Source: Boseongicola sp. SB0665_bin_10 (GTDB lineage Bacteria; Pseudomonadota; Alphaproteobacteria; Rhodobacterales; Rhodobacteraceae). From it: 58,514 nt of DNA. The stretch lies in the NCBI GenBank assembly GCA_009838075.1, contig VXSG01000016.1, positions 1-58,514 on the forward strand, in the 5' to 3' direction. Shown one piece after another: positions 1-10,210 of this stretch. The translations under genes were made by a program, and so were the position numbers. The notes under the pieces were generated by a model that saw only the letters and a list, made by a program, of their open reading frames with translations, was not told where the DNA came from and did not search any database. Each line of letters starts with the position of its first letter. Positions within the stretch are counted from its first letter, which is position 1.

Positions 1-25
1 ATGGCCATTGCGGTCGCTCCTGCGC

Positions 26-59
26 GGGCGTTTGGGAGAGGACGCTCCAACGCCCTTTT
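26..59 (+). terminator. Intrinsic-type terminator of a gene left of the window
   Basis: GGGCGTT (26-32) pairs with AACGCCC (49-55), and GGAG (35-38) pairs with CTCC (45-48). The loop is short and TTTT follows at 56-59. This is the layout of a rho-independent terminator read on the plus strand. The gene it would serve lies outside the window. Confidence 0.55.
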
Positions 60-474
60 CACGCACCATCACCGAGCGAGAACGAAATGCAAACATCGTT
101 CCGAATGTGACTCAACGATATAAGTCCCTTGTCATTCATGGGCCGGAGTCCTCTTTCCGAGCGTGTTGGAGAAGGCATGCCACGTCAGGCATCTTGTCCA
201 GTGGCCCGCTGTCCTGTCACGAGATGTCCGTTAGACCGATCACGAATTGTCCATTAGAAATGTCACCATTTGATCACTAGGATGACCTCCAACTGTTCAA
301 TACATTTGCTTTCATGTGCAGAATTGGACGTGTTTCCTGTGTCTGTTCCTTTGTCGACGCAGTGCTAAGCCACGCTCTCACCATGTCCCTGCACCGGAAG
401 ATCCCGCGATTTCTCGAGACCATACGTCACCAGGAGCGCGTAGGTCGTAAATGAGGCATGCGACGGACCCGCGC
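60..474. other. Non-coding stretch with a near-repeat of TGTCCRTTAGA
   Basis: No convincing coding sequence on either strand. Two near-identical 11-mers, TGTCCGTTAGA (225-235) and TGTCCATTAGA (248-258), lie 23 bases apart in the same orientation. They resemble the short repeated ends of some insertion sequences, but no transposase is visible, so this is only a possible mobile-element scar. Confidence 0.3.
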
Positions 475-672
475 CTAGGGTTCTTGATTGAAGTAGTCGA
501 TGGCTGCGGTGATCACCTGGTCAACGTACCGGTCCTTCTCATGGAGATCGACGTGGGTTGCGCCTTTGATCGCCACGCGTTTCATGGGTCCGCGCCTTGA
601 CCAGTGGAACATCCGCAAAAAGATGCGCGTGGTCGCCTTGGTGCCTTGGATCGTGACGGTCGGCGTGCGCAA
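475..672 (-). pseudogene. C-terminal remnant of an alpha/beta hydrolase
   Basis: About 65 residues are readable, ending in a segment with KGATHVDLHEKDRYVD and AAIDYFNQ. This resembles the C-terminal end of dienelactone-hydrolase-like alpha/beta hydrolases, where the GATH histidine is the catalytic base. The preceding TPTVTIQGTK matches the strand before the catalytic acid. The nucleophile elbow and the N-terminal two thirds are absent in this frame. A neighbouring minus-strand frame stays open to about 880 but shows no recognisable domain. I read this as a decayed, truncated gene. It sits in the spacer before gshB, consistent with past rearrangement here. Confidence 0.5.
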
Positions 673-999
673 AAATTTCGGGGATTCTTATGAGCCGTCC
701 TTTGTCAAGCCCTCTTCCGTTGCCGCTTCGAGACAGCACTGCGTCCATCGATGGCGGATGCTCGGCAGCTTCCTTTCCCGACAGCTTCGTGAAGCACCGA
801 AGGCTCTCAGGGCGGGACGTCCCATTGTGTGGATATGTTCCTGTCGAAATATGGGTTGGATCCCAAATTTTGACGTTCAAGCAAGTGGAGCATCCAGCAC
901 TCTGGGCTTGCTGGCCGCTGGGGCTGATTTTGCCGGCAGTTGCACCACCGCCATTGATGCTTGCGCCGCCTTGGGCCAGAAAGCTTCCGCGAGGTGCGC
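673..999. other. Spacer before gshB, no gene recognised
   Basis: Several frames stay open because of GC content, but none shows a recognisable domain. It may hold further debris of the hydrolase remnant on its left and the gshB promoter on its right. Confidence 0.4.
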
Positions 1000-1935
1000 A
1001 TGAGAGTTGCGATTCAGATGGATCCCATCGGCCCGATAGACATAGAGGCCGACTCGACGTTCCGGCTGGCGGAAGAGGCCCAGGCCCGGGGTGCGGAACT
1101 GTTCCACTATCATCCGGACTGTCTCTTCTGGGAGGAAGGGCAAGTCGCTGCGCGCGGCTGGCCCCTGGAAGTGCGTCGTGTGAAGGGCGACCATTTCAGG
1201 CTTGGAGAGGAGGCGGTCGCGTCGCTGGACACCTTCGACGTCATCTGGCTCCGCCAGGATCCGCCTTTCGACACGAGTTACATCACGACCACGCATCTGC
1301 TCGAATTGGTACCGGACACGCTCGTGGTCAACGACCCGTTTTGGGTAAGGAATTTTCCGGAAAAGCTGCTTGTGCTTCAGTTTCCGGATCTGACGCCGCC
1401 GACGATGATCGCGCGTCGCCTCGATTCTATTCGCGAATTTGCGGAACGACACGGAGACATCATTCTCAAGCCACTTTACGGCAACGGGGGCGCAGGGATA
1501 TTCCACCTGACGCGTGATGACCGGAACCTTGCCTCGCTGCACGAAATGTTCACTGCTGCATCGCGCGAGCCCCTGATTGCCCAGAAGTTCCTTCCGGAAG
1601 TCACGAACGGCGACAAGCGCATCATCCTGGTTGACGGGGAGCCTGTCGGTGCAATCAACCGCATTCCGCCCGAAGGCGAGACGCGCTCGAATCTCCACGT
1701 GGGTGGCCGGGCTGAAAAGGTCGGCCTGACCGCGCGTGACCGCGAGATATGCAATGCCATCGGTCCGCTGCTTCGGGAGAAGGGGCAGGTTTTCGTGGGA
1801 ATCGATGTCATTGGCGGATACCTGACCGAGATCAACGTCACCTCTCCCACCGGCATTCAGGAACTTGAGCGGTTCGATGGCGTGAACGTCGCCGGCACCA
1901 TCTGGGACGCCATCGACGCGCGCCTCGCCAGTTAG
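1000..1935 (+). CDS. gshB: Glutathione synthetase
   Basis: ATP-grasp ligase joining gamma-glutamylcysteine and glycine to make glutathione in the cytoplasm. The 311-residue product is close to the usual 315. The N-terminal segment with IQMDPI and a later LRQDPPFD (about residues 84-91) are GshB signatures. The ATP-grasp core follows, with [14 protein letters not shown] (about 155-168) and the C-terminal [11 protein letters not shown]. An in-frame TTG at 961 would add 13 residues, but ATG 1000 has GAGG six bases upstream and gives the family N-terminus. Glutathione would feed glyoxalase I encoded at 9535-9963. It appears to be a single-gene unit. Confidence 0.95.
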   Translation: MRVAIQMDPIGPIDIEADSTFRLAEEAQARGAELFHYHPDCLFWEEGQVAARGWPLEVRRVKGDHFRLGEEAVASLDTFDVIWLRQDPPFDTSYITTTHLLELVPDTLVVNDPFWVRNFPEKLLVLQFPDLTPPTMIARRLDSIREFAERHGDIILKPLYGNGGAGIFHLTRDDRNLASLHEMFTAASREPLIAQKFLPEVTNGDKRIILVDGEPVGAINRIPPEGETRSNLHVGGRAEKVGLTARDREICNAIGPLLREKGQVFVGIDVIGGYLTEINVTSPTGIQELERFDGVNVAGTIWDAIDARLAS

Positions 1936-2245
1936 GAACCGTCGCCCGGGACGCGCGGGCGGCCTGGCCTCGATGGAGACTTCGTCGGACTTGCGGCTCG
2001 AAGCAGTTCGTCGGATGCCGGACGTGACCGCTTGGATCTTTCCTGGCTGCCCGAGCAATCCGGGCGGGCGGCGGGCATCGCTGTCGAAAGGCGGTCGATC
2101 GTGGCGGACGTCACGGTCTTGGCACGGTTGGGCATTTCCCCTCGCAAACGCGCGTGGAACCAGACAGCCCGCACCGGATGCGCAATGCCTTGCTCATTGC
2201 CTTTCTGGAACTTAACACTTGTGACAACCCAAGGAGCGGCAAGAC
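1936..2245. other. gshB-coaBC spacer
   Basis: A 310-base spacer with no supported gene. It probably carries the coaBC-dut-moeB promoter. AAGGAG at 2231-2236 is the coaBC ribosome binding site. I cannot name a specific operator or terminator here. Confidence 0.4.
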
Positions 2246-3442
2246 ATGCTGGACGGGAAGCGCGTTCTCCTGATCGTGGGTGGCGGAATTGCCGCTTACA
2301 AGTCGCTGGAACTGATCCGCCTCGTCCGCAAGGCCGGTGGGGCGGTGACTCCGGTGCTGACGCGCGCGGCAATGGAATTCATCACGCCGCTCTCGGCCTC
2401 GGCACTAGCAGGGGAGAAGGTCTATACCGATCTCTTCGACCTGACCGACGAAGCCGAAATGGGTCACATAGAGCTGTCGCGCAGCGCGGACATCCTGGTC
2501 GTCGCGCCGGCGACGGCCGATCTCGCTGCCAAGATGGCCGGCGGCCATGCCGATGATCTGGCGTCGACTCTGTTGATGGCGACCGACACGCCGGTCCTGA
2601 TCGCTCCGGCCATGAACATGCGCATGTGGCTTCACCCCGCGAACCAGCGAAACATGGCCTCCCTTGAGGGCGACGGCGTCGCCCGCGTCGGACCGTCCGA
2701 GGGGGAAATGGCATGCGGCGAATACGGTCCCGGGCGCATGGCTGAACCCCACGAGATCGTTGACGCCATCGTTGCGCGGCTTGGTGCCGGAACACTGTCA
2801 GGCAGGCATGTAGTGGTCACGTCGGGTCCAACGCACGAACCCGTCGATCCCGTCCGGTACATTGCCAACCGTTCTTCCGGCGCCCAGGGATCGGCGATTG
2901 CCGCAGCGCTTGCGGGGCTTGGCGCAAGGGTCACGTTCGTGACCGGCCCGGCGTCCGTGCCGCCGCCGCAGGGCGTCGCCGTGGTGCGTGTCGAGACGGC
3001 CCGCCAGATGCTTGGCGCCGTAAGGGCCGCGCTCCCCGCGGATGCGGCCGTGTTTGCGGCGGCGGTGGCGGACTGGCATGTTGAGGCGGAATCAGGGACC
3101 AAGATCAAGAAGAGTGCCGGAAACAAGGACCTGAATCTCAGCCTGACGGAGAATCCGGACATCCTCGCGACAGTTTCGCGCATGCGCAAGGATCGCCCCG
3201 CACTGGTCGTGGGATTTGCGGCGGAGACCGACGACGTGATCGGCAACGCCAGGGCAAAGCTCAAGCGCAAGAAGTGCGACTGGATCGTAGCCAATGACGT
3301 TTCGCCGGCGACGGGCATCATGGGTGGTGACGAGAACGCGGTGACCGTCATTGATCGGGCGGGCGAGGAAGCCTGGCCTCGTGCCTCAAAGGCGCATGTG
3401 GCCCGCAGGCTCGCGCAGCGGATCGCCGACGCGCTTTCATGA
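2246..3442 (+). CDS. coaBC: Bifunctional phosphopantothenoylcysteine decarboxylase / phosphopantothenate-cysteine ligase
   Basis: Two steps of coenzyme A synthesis on one 398-residue chain. The N-terminal flavoprotein decarboxylase (CoaC, about 1-185) shows GGGIAAYK, the HIELSR histidine segment, PAMNMRMW and the lid cysteine motif [13 protein letters not shown]. The C-terminal ligase (CoaB) begins near [18 protein letters not shown] and carries ANRSSG, VGFAAET and the [10 protein letters not shown] segment. ATG 2246 is preceded by AAGGAG. The stop overlaps the dut start by four bases (ATGA), so the two are probably translationally coupled. CoaD, a later CoA enzyme, is encoded at 53369-53893. 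Confidence 0.97.
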   Translation: MLDGKRVLLIVGGGIAAYKSLELIRLVRKAGGAVTPVLTRAAMEFITPLSASALAGEKVYTDLFDLTDEAEMGHIELSRSADILVVAPATADLAAKMAGGHADDLASTLLMATDTPVLIAPAMNMRMWLHPANQRNMASLEGDGVARVGPSEGEMACGEYGPGRMAEPHEIVDAIVARLGAGTLSGRHVVVTSGPTHEPVDPVRYIANRSSGAQGSAIAAALAGLGARVTFVTGPASVPPPQGVAVVRVETARQMLGAVRAALPADAAVFAAAVADWHVEAESGTKIKKSAGNKDLNLSLTENPDILATVSRMRKDRPALVVGFAAETDDVIGNARAKLKRKKCDWIVANDVSPATGIMGGDENAVTVIDRAGEEAWPRASKAHVARRLAQRIADALS

Positions 3443-3903
3443 AAGCCGAGATTGCCATGTCCTGGGCCGTAGGCGCGGACCGAAGTCTCCCGCTCCCGGC
3501 CTATGAATCCCCGGGTGCGGCCGGTGCCGATCTTCGGGCAAACCTGCCAAAGGCGGACCGCGCGGGAATCGAGCTCGCGCCGGGCGAGCGCCGGCTGGTC
3601 CCGACCGGGTTCCATGTGAGGATACCTGACGGATTCGAGATGCAGATCCGTCCGCGTTCGGGCCTTGCGCTGAATGAAGGGCTGAGCCTGGCGAACGCAC
3701 CCGGCACGATCGACAGCGACTACAGAGGCCCGCTGGGCGTGATCTTGATCAACCTCGGCACCGACCCGGTGGCTGTCGTGCATGGCCAGCGCATTGCCCA
3801 AGCCGTCCTGGCGCCCGTGACAAGGGCTAGTTTCGAAGTCGTCGAGTCGCTTCCGGAAACCGTGCGGGGCGCGGGCGGATTCGGGTCGACGGGGCGCGGC
3901 TGA
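3439..3903 (+). CDS. dut: dUTP diphosphatase
   Basis: Trimeric dUTPase hydrolysing dUTP to dUMP and pyrophosphate, which keeps uracil out of DNA and supplies dUMP for thymidylate synthesis. All five motifs are visible in 154 residues: [37 protein letters not shown] and the C-terminal glycine-rich arm [12 protein letters not shown]. The start overlaps coaBC by ATGA and the stop overlaps the next gene by TGATG, so the three genes form a tightly packed operon. The dUMP-consuming enzyme in the window is ThyX at 10211. Confidence 0.97.
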   Translation: MKAEIAMSWAVGADRSLPLPAYESPGAAGADLRANLPKADRAGIELAPGERRLVPTGFHVRIPDGFEMQIRPRSGLALNEGLSLANAPGTIDSDYRGPLGVILINLGTDPVAVVHGQRIAQAVLAPVTRASFEVVESLPETVRGAGGFGSTGRG

Positions 3904-4931
3904 TGGTGCTGGTCCTTGCACTGGCCTTGGCGCTCTGGTTCGCGGGGCGGCTCTTTCGGGTTCCCGTGCGCGTGCGTTTCATCCTGATTGCGGTTCTCTA
4001 CCTCGCGGTGCTTACGATGCAGCTTGTGCTCCCTGCGGGCAGTTCGTTGCGCGAAGCCACGGGCGGATCGGCGACCGCGTGGCTTGTGGCAGGGGCGCTG
4101 GCGGCGGCGATCTGGGGCTACTGGCGCGTCTTGCGCCAACTTAGGGGGCGTGCTCGCCCCGAGAATCGGGAGGGGGCAGGTTCCGGTGCTTCGACCGTCG
4201 AAGTCGAGCGAAACGCGCGTCACATCGCCCTTCGCGAAATCGGTGGAACCGGCCAGAAGCGATTGAAGGGCGCCCGTGCCCTGGTGGTCGGCGCAGGCGG
4301 CCTGGGCGCACCGGTTCTCCAATACCTGGCAGCTGCAGGCGTTGGCACCATCGGCGTAATCGATGGCGACGCGGTCGAGAATTCGAATCTCCAGCGACAG
4401 GTCATCCACTCGGATGCGCGAATCGGCATGCCAAAGGTGTTTTCCGCGCAGAAGGCGATGGCCGAGCAGAATCCCTTCGTCAACATCCGCCCCTATAACA
4501 GGAGGCTGACCCGCGAGATCGCTGCAGATCTTTTTGCGGACTACGACCTGGTCCTTGATGGCACGGATGACGTGGAAACCCGTTATCTGGTCAACGAATT
4601 TGCGGTAAGGGCAAGAATTCCGTTGGTTTCGGGCGCCATAGCGCAATGGGAAGGTCAGGTCAGCGTCTTTGATCCCGCGCGCGGAGGGCCTTGTTATGCA
4701 TGCGTTTTTCCCGAACCGGCGGCACCCGGATTGGCACCGAGCTGTGCCGAAGCCGGCGTTCTTGGCCCGTTGCCCGGCGTTCTGGGCACGATGATGGCGG
4801 TGGAGGCGATCAAGGTGATTTCCGGGGCGGGCGAGGCACTGATGGGCAGCCTGCTCATATACGACGCCCTCTACGGGGAAACGCGAAGCATCAGGCTTTC
4901 GAGGCGTCCGGATTGCCCGGTTTGTGCCTGA
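3903..4931 (+). CDS. moeB: MoeB/ThiF-family adenylyltransferase with N-terminal membrane segments
   Basis: E1-like enzyme that adenylates the C-terminal glycine of a ubiquitin-fold sulfur carrier such as MoaD or ThiS. The ATP site GAGGLGAPVLQYLAAAGVG, DGDAVENSNLQRQ and the zinc-type pairs CYAC and CPVC are present. Unlike a minimal MoeB of about 250 residues, this 342-residue protein starts with roughly 90 residues holding two or three hydrophobic segments (about 1-15, 22-41 and 58-72), so it is probably anchored in the membrane with the catalytic part in the cytoplasm. It is the third gene of the coaBC-dut operon. The carrier partner is not in the window, so MoeB versus ThiF cannot be decided. 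Confidence 0.85.
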   Translation: MVLVLALALALWFAGRLFRVPVRVRFILIAVLYLAVLTMQLVLPAGSSLREATGGSATAWLVAGALAAAIWGYWRVLRQLRGRARPENREGAGSGASTVEVERNARHIALREIGGTGQKRLKGARALVVGAGGLGAPVLQYLAAAGVGTIGVIDGDAVENSNLQRQVIHSDARIGMPKVFSAQKAMAEQNPFVNIRPYNRRLTREIAADLFADYDLVLDGTDDVETRYLVNEFAVRARIPLVSGAIAQWEGQVSVFDPARGGPCYACVFPEPAAPGLAPSCAEAGVLGPLPGVLGTMMAVEAIKVISGAGEALMGSLLIYDALYGETRSIRLSRRPDCPVCA

Positions 4932-5031
4932 AATTCCGGGCCGGGCATGTGCGCAACAGTATCCTTCTCAAGGCGCGAACTTGGTGCTAGTGTCCGTCCC
5001 TGAGGACAAATCGAGCTGAAATGGCAACAAA

Positions 5032-5502
5032 ATGAGCGTCCAAGGCGACAGGCAACGCCCGCTCAGGCTTGCCAGCGGCGGCAAACACGGGGTGCGGACC
5101 CAGTTTGGTGCATTGTGCTGGCGGCGGCGCGGCGACGAGATCCAGGTGCTTCTTGTAACATCACGGCGCCGAAAGCGATGGATCATTCCGAAGGGCTGGC
5201 CACTGGATCGCGCCACGCCCGTCAAGGCCGCCGTCGCGGAGGCCTGGGAAGAGGCTGGCGTCGAGGGCAAGGCAAAGGCGAAATGCCTCGGAATCTTCAG
5301 CTACGACAAGACCGTGACGGCACAACAGGTTGCGCCCTGCGTGGTCGCCATCTTCCCGATGCGCGTCAAGAAACTGCGCCGGGACTTTCCCGAAGCGTCC
5401 CAACGGAAGCGGAAGTGGTTTTCGCAGGCCAAGGCAGCAACGCTCGTGAGCGAACCCGAACTGGCGGCGATCATAAGGGGCTTCGATCCGGCGAGCGTGT
5501 GA
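5032..5502 (+). CDS. Nudix hydrolase, diphosphoinositol-polyphosphate-phosphohydrolase-like subgroup
   Basis: 156-residue Nudix-fold pyrophosphohydrolase. The box runs GWPLDRATPVKAAVAEAWEE followed by AGV. The catalytic EE pair and final G are kept. The first box glutamate is alanine, and the arginine of REUXEE is also alanine. The WIIPKGW segment before the box is typical of the alphaproteobacterial proteins resembling diphosphoinositol polyphosphate hydrolases. The substrate cannot be read from sequence. ATG 5032 gives a compact N-terminus. It lies 100 bases after the moeB-like gene on the same strand and may be co-transcribed or separate. Confidence 0.85.
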   Translation: MSVQGDRQRPLRLASGGKHGVRTQFGALCWRRRGDEIQVLLVTSRRRKRWIIPKGWPLDRATPVKAAVAEAWEEAGVEGKAKAKCLGIFSYDKTVTAQQVAPCVVAIFPMRVKKLRRDFPEASQRKRKWFSQAKAATLVSEPELAAIIRGFDPASV

Positions 5503-5567
5503 TTCGGCTCCTGCATTGCCAACCGAGCCCGGTAAGCGTAGCAAGGCTAACGCGGTAAGGGGGTTCC

Positions 5568-6020
5568 ATGATCCGGTTCGCGCTCAAATGTGCCAATGGC
5601 CACGGCTTCGAGAGCTGGTTCGCCTCGAGCGAGAAGTTCGCCGATCTCGTGTCGGCTGGCCACGTGACTTGTCCAGAATGCGACAGTGCCAGGATCTCGA
5701 AGGACCTGATGGCACCACCTGTGCGCGCCTCCCGCAAGAAGGCCGTCAAGGACCGGGCTCACGACGATGCGCCGACATCCATGGCGGCAGGCACCGACCC
5801 TGAAATTGCCGACGCGATCCGCAAGCTGAAGGCGCATGTGGAGCAGAACTCGGACTATGTCGGCGACCGATTCGTGAAAGAAGCGCGTGCGATGCATGAG
5901 GGCGCGACGCCGCAGCGGTCGATTCACGGAGAAGCGCGTTCAGACGAAGCCCGGAAACTGATCGAAGACGGCGTGCCGGCACTGCCCCTGCCGTTCATCC
6001 CAAGGCAGAGAACCAACTGA
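5568..6020 (+). CDS. DUF1178 family protein
   Basis: 150 residues beginning MIRFALKCANGHGFESWF, with a second cysteine pair in VTCPECDS. This is the DUF1178 signature, a small putative zinc-ribbon N-terminus followed by a charged helical tail. The biochemical role of the family is unknown to me. The gene follows the Nudix gene by 65 bases on the same strand, with a purine-rich AAGGGGG a few bases before ATG 5568. Nothing in the sequence suggests secretion or membrane insertion. Confidence 0.85.
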   Translation: MIRFALKCANGHGFESWFASSEKFADLVSAGHVTCPECDSARISKDLMAPPVRASRKKAVKDRAHDDAPTSMAAGTDPEIADAIRKLKAHVEQNSDYVGDRFVKEARAMHEGATPQRSIHGEARSDEARKLIEDGVPALPLPFIPRQRTN

Positions 6021-6076
6021 AGCCGGCAAGGCACGGCGTCGCTCAAGAAACCGGGATTGTCCGACCACGCGCCCGT

Positions 6077-6682
6077 TCAGTCAGATGGACGGATCATTTC
6101 GAACAGTCCGGTTATCCGCGAATAGTCTCGATAGCCCAATCTTGCCAGCGGCTGGTACTTGAGGACGTCGAAGTGTCCGTCCGACAGGCAGTCGTTGCGG
6201 AGGTGGATGCCAGTCACCTCACCAAGCACCATGCAGTTCGCTTCGCCCTTGAGCCGGGCGATTTCCGAAAGCCGGCATTCAAGTGCGGCCGGAGCCCCGT
6301 CGACCCGAGAGCACGGAATTGTCTTGCATGGCGCGCGGGCCAGCCCGGCGTGATCGAATTCGTCCACGTCCTTGCCATAGTCACCGGAGGTCGCGTTCAT
6401 CCGGTTCCGCATTGCGTATTCCACGATGTTGACGCAGAAGACGCCCGTTCTGCGGATGTTGGAGACGCTGTCCTTGGAGTCTTCCTGATCAGCCTTTGCG
6501 CCAGTCGAGGCAAACATGACTTGGGGAGGTTCGTCGGCGACGGCATTGAAGAACGAGTACGGTGCGATGTTTTCCGTTCCGTCCACGTCCCTCGTCGAAA
6601 TCCAGCCAACCGGCCGCGGTGTCACGATTGCCTTGAAGGGGTTGCGGGAGAGTCCGTGGCCGTCCTCGGGTCTGTAGAACAT
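6077..6682 (-). CDS. Flavin reductase-like (FMN-binding split barrel) protein
   Basis: About 201 residues of the flavin-reductase-like split-barrel family. The conserved opening MFYRPEDGHGL is followed by NPFKAIVTPRPVGWIST, then APYSFFNAVADEPPQVMF, typical of FMN-binding members that supply reduced flavin or bind flavin. An in-frame start eight codons upstream exists, but ATG 6682 is chosen because GAGGAAGG lies just before it and it matches the family start. The oxygenase partner, if any, is not adjacent. It is divergent from the acetyltransferase gene with a short shared spacer. Confidence 0.85.
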   Translation of the reverse strand: MFYRPEDGHGLSRNPFKAIVTPRPVGWISTRDVDGTENIAPYSFFNAVADEPPQVMFASTGAKADQEDSKDSVSNIRRTGVFCVNIVEYAMRNRMNATSGDYGKDVDEFDHAGLARAPCKTIPCSRVDGAPAALECRLSEIARLKGEANCMVLGEVTGIHLRNDCLSDGHFDVLKYQPLARLGYRDYSRITGLFEMIRPSD

Positions 6683-6758
6683 GTACCTTCCTCTGAATTT
6701 GTGCACCGCCTAACGCATGTGTTACGGGCGCTCCATAACGAATTGCCGGGGTCGGGCG

Positions 6759-7235
6759 GTGCAGCTCAACGTCGAAACAGAAGAGGATTGGTGGGAGGTC
6801 GAGACGCTGTTCGATCTCAGCTTTGCGCCGGGGCGTGAGGCCCTGTCGTCCTATCGTTTGCGCGACGGCACTGATCCCGTGCGCGATCTTTGTCTTGTCG
6901 CACGGGACGAGGACGGCATGCTTGGCGGCGCGATCCGGTTCTGGCCGGTGAGGGTGGGCGGGGCACCGGCCCTGCTCCTCGGACCCGTCGCAGTGCATCC
7001 GACCAGGCAGGGCGAAGGTGTGGGCGGGATGCTGATTGAGGGGGCACTCGCGAAAGCCGCGGGCTGGGAACGGGTTATGCTAGTGGGGGATGCGCCTTAC
7101 TATGGTCGTTTCGGGTTCAAGCCGCTTGTCGGCGTGAGAATGCCGCCGCCGACGAATCCTGAGCGCGTCCTTGGAAGGGAACTCGTCGCACGGGCCTGGA
7201 ACGACGTAGAGGGCGACGTGACACCGTGGGGATAG
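6759..7235 (+). CDS. GNAT-family N-acetyltransferase, YhbS-like
   Basis: Acetyl-CoA-dependent acetyltransferase of about 158 residues. The YhbS-like pattern is visible: SFAPGREALSSYRLRDG near the N-terminus, the GNAT core LLGPVAVHPTRQGEGVGGML (acetyl-CoA loop), and GDAPYYGRFGF near the C-terminus. A GTG at 6759 begins where family similarity begins. An upstream ATG at 6717 would add 14 residues with no recognisable content. The substrate is unknown. It is transcribed away from the flavin reductase gene. Confidence 0.85.
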   Translation: MQLNVETEEDWWEVETLFDLSFAPGREALSSYRLRDGTDPVRDLCLVARDEDGMLGGAIRFWPVRVGGAPALLLGPVAVHPTRQGEGVGGMLIEGALAKAAGWERVMLVGDAPYYGRFGFKPLVGVRMPPPTNPERVLGRELVARAWNDVEGDVTPWG

Positions 7236-7367
7236 CTGCCTTGCGCGGAACGCCACCGAGGCTGAAGTTGGCAAGATCGCCGTGTGTGGGTCGATTGAAC
7301 GAATTCTGGAAGTTGCCCAGTCTTTCCCAACGCGGCGCGCTCCAGGCGAACGTCAACTGCATCACGC

Positions 7368-8624
<1,257 letters not shown>

Positions 8625-8646
8625 TCACAAGCGGATTGAGGGCATC

Positions 8647-9051
8647 GTGGAAGACAACGGCGGGAAGAACTGGTTTGCGGAGGATGCCGCGACATTCGGC
8701 GACAGGCTTGCAGCGGCAAGGAGTACCCAAGGCATGACGCAAAAGTCGCTCGCCCGTCGACTTGGCGTCTCCTTGAAGACCCTGGAGGGTTGGGAGAACG
8801 ACATACGTGAGCCGCGGGCAAACAGGCTACAGATGCTGGCAGGCGTGCTGGACGTCTCAATTTCCTGGCTGCTGACAGGTGAGGGACAGGGCGTAGGCTC
8901 GGAATCCGAGGCACGATCGGCGCGGATGAGCGAGCTCTTGCACGAAATGCGAATGCTCAGAGCTGAGATGCAGCGTTCCGTGGCACGGCTCGGTGTCCTT
9001 GAGAAGCGCCTGGGTCAAGCTGCCGGCGAGGCGCATGACCGAGGATCGTGA
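8647..9051 (+). CDS. XRE-type helix-turn-helix regulator with C-terminal coiled coil
   Basis: 134-residue protein. An XRE helix-turn-helix (about 16-75) reads TFGDRLAAARSTQGMTQKSL through LARRLGVSLKTLEGWEND and REPRANRLQMLAGVLDVS, then SWLLTGEG. The tail (about 90-134) is heptad-rich (MSELLHEMRMLRAEMQRSV) and should form a coiled coil. GTG 8647 is preceded by GAGGG. Upstream in-frame codons run into the aminotransferase promoter. Its last 17 bases overlap sdhE, so the two are likely co-translated. The target operator is unknown. The pairing with sdhE suggests a link to respiratory or TCA-cycle control, which is inference. Confidence 0.8.
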   Translation: MEDNGGKNWFAEDAATFGDRLAAARSTQGMTQKSLARRLGVSLKTLEGWENDIREPRANRLQMLAGVLDVSISWLLTGEGQGVGSESEARSARMSELLHEMRMLRAEMQRSVARLGVLEKRLGQAAGEAHDRGS

Positions 9052-9307
9052 CACGCGACTTCGTCGGTTGGGCATTCGTTCCTGGCGACGGGGCACCAGG
9101 GAAATGGACCTGGTCCTGGGCCGGTTCTGGGATGAAGCCGGCAAGGTGCTCTGCGCGTCCGAACTTGATCTTTATGAAGACCTGCTTTGCGAGACCGACC
9201 AGGACCTTTACGCGTGGGTCAGCGGGAAGGCGGCGCCCCCCGATCATTTCGATCGCCTGATTGCACGCATCAAGGATCTCGGGACAGTTTCCGGGCAGCC
9301 TCGCTAG
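9035..9307 (+). CDS. sdhE: Succinate dehydrogenase flavinylation factor SdhE (SDH assembly factor 2)
   Basis: 90-residue chaperone that helps covalent FAD attachment to SdhA. The family RGxxE motif is present as RRGTREMDLVLGRF, followed by the acidic ASELDLYEDLLCETDQDLYAWV helix region. ATG 9035 sits inside the end of the HTH gene, giving a 17-base out-of-frame overlap, and starts the family sequence MTEDRDTRLRRL. It acts in the cytoplasm on complex II, which links it functionally to fumC and the succinyl-CoA-forming pathway in this window. No sdhCDAB genes are present here. Confidence 0.92.
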   Translation: MTEDRDTRLRRLGIRSWRRGTREMDLVLGRFWDEAGKVLCASELDLYEDLLCETDQDLYAWVSGKAAPPDHFDRLIARIKDLGTVSGQPR

Positions 9308-9534
9308 CAAGATACGGCTTCCGGAAAGCGCCCTTGGCCTGCAATCAACCGGCCGGCATCAAGCCCGGCGGTTCTTGCGGACGAACAGAGCCGACTCCGC
9401 ACGCAACGAATCAGGTCTCGCGATGGAGCGGCACGGCGCGTCCCTATGCAATCCGGGCATCGGGGCCGAAACGCTCCTCGACTCGCGGATTCCTCGCCGG
9501 AAGTTCCATGGCAGCGCGAAGCCGAACAGCCCGG

Positions 9535-9963
9535 TCACCAATGCCCGACATTCTCCATGCTGGCCCACGGCTCGGCAGGCGGCAGGTGCTCGCCTCGTTG
9601 AAGCAACTCGACCGAGACATTGTCGGGCGAACGGACAAAGGCCATGTGACCGTCACGTGGAGGACGGTTGATCGTGACACCGCTTTCCATCAGGTGCCGG
9701 CACGTCTCATAGATGTCATCGACCCGGTAGGCGAGATGCCCGAAATGCCTGCTGTCGGAGGGGAGCCCGTCATCGCCATCCCAGTTGTAGGTGAGTTCGA
9801 CATCCGCGTTTTCCTGTCCGGGAGGCGACAGGAACACCAGCGTGAACCGTCCGCTCTCGTTCTCGATCCGCCGCGTCTCCTCGAGGCCCAGAAGTTCGTA
9901 GAAGGCCTTGGACTTCTTGAGATCCTTCACGCGCACCATCGTGTGCAGGTATTCGATTCCCAT
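9535..9963 (-). CDS. gloA: Lactoylglutathione lyase (glyoxalase I)
   Basis: Metalloenzyme isomerising the hemithioacetal of methylglyoxal and glutathione to S-lactoylglutathione. The 142-residue chain is one pair of VOC repeats. Likely metal ligands are H7 in YLHTMVRV, E56 in VELTYNWD, H76 in FGHLAYRVDD and E119 in VSVELLQR. ATG 9963 is chosen over an in-frame start six codons upstream because GGAGTG precedes it and it gives the standard MGIEYLHTMVRV start. It depends on glutathione from gshB. Glyoxalase II is not in the window. Confidence 0.92.
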   Translation of the reverse strand: MGIEYLHTMVRVKDLKKSKAFYELLGLEETRRIENESGRFTLVFLSPPGQENADVELTYNWDGDDGLPSDSRHFGHLAYRVDDIYETCRHLMESGVTINRPPRDGHMAFVRSPDNVSVELLQRGEHLPPAEPWASMENVGHW

Positions 9964-10210
9964 GCGAGTCACTCCTTTCAAGTCCGGCGCAGCCTATCGC
10001 ATTGCAGGGTGCGCTCAACACTGAACCGTCGAAGCGGGCGCTTTTGTGCATTGGTGACGTGTCCAGAACGAATCCTCCGCGCTTTCAATTCGCTTTCTGT
10101 CAGGAAACCGAAAAAAAAGTCCGGCGGTCCTTCATATTGTGTTGTGATGGGACGAGACCCCACTATGCTGTGGCCGCCCGTTGAGTCGATTGAAGCAAAA
10201 GAAAGAGAGC

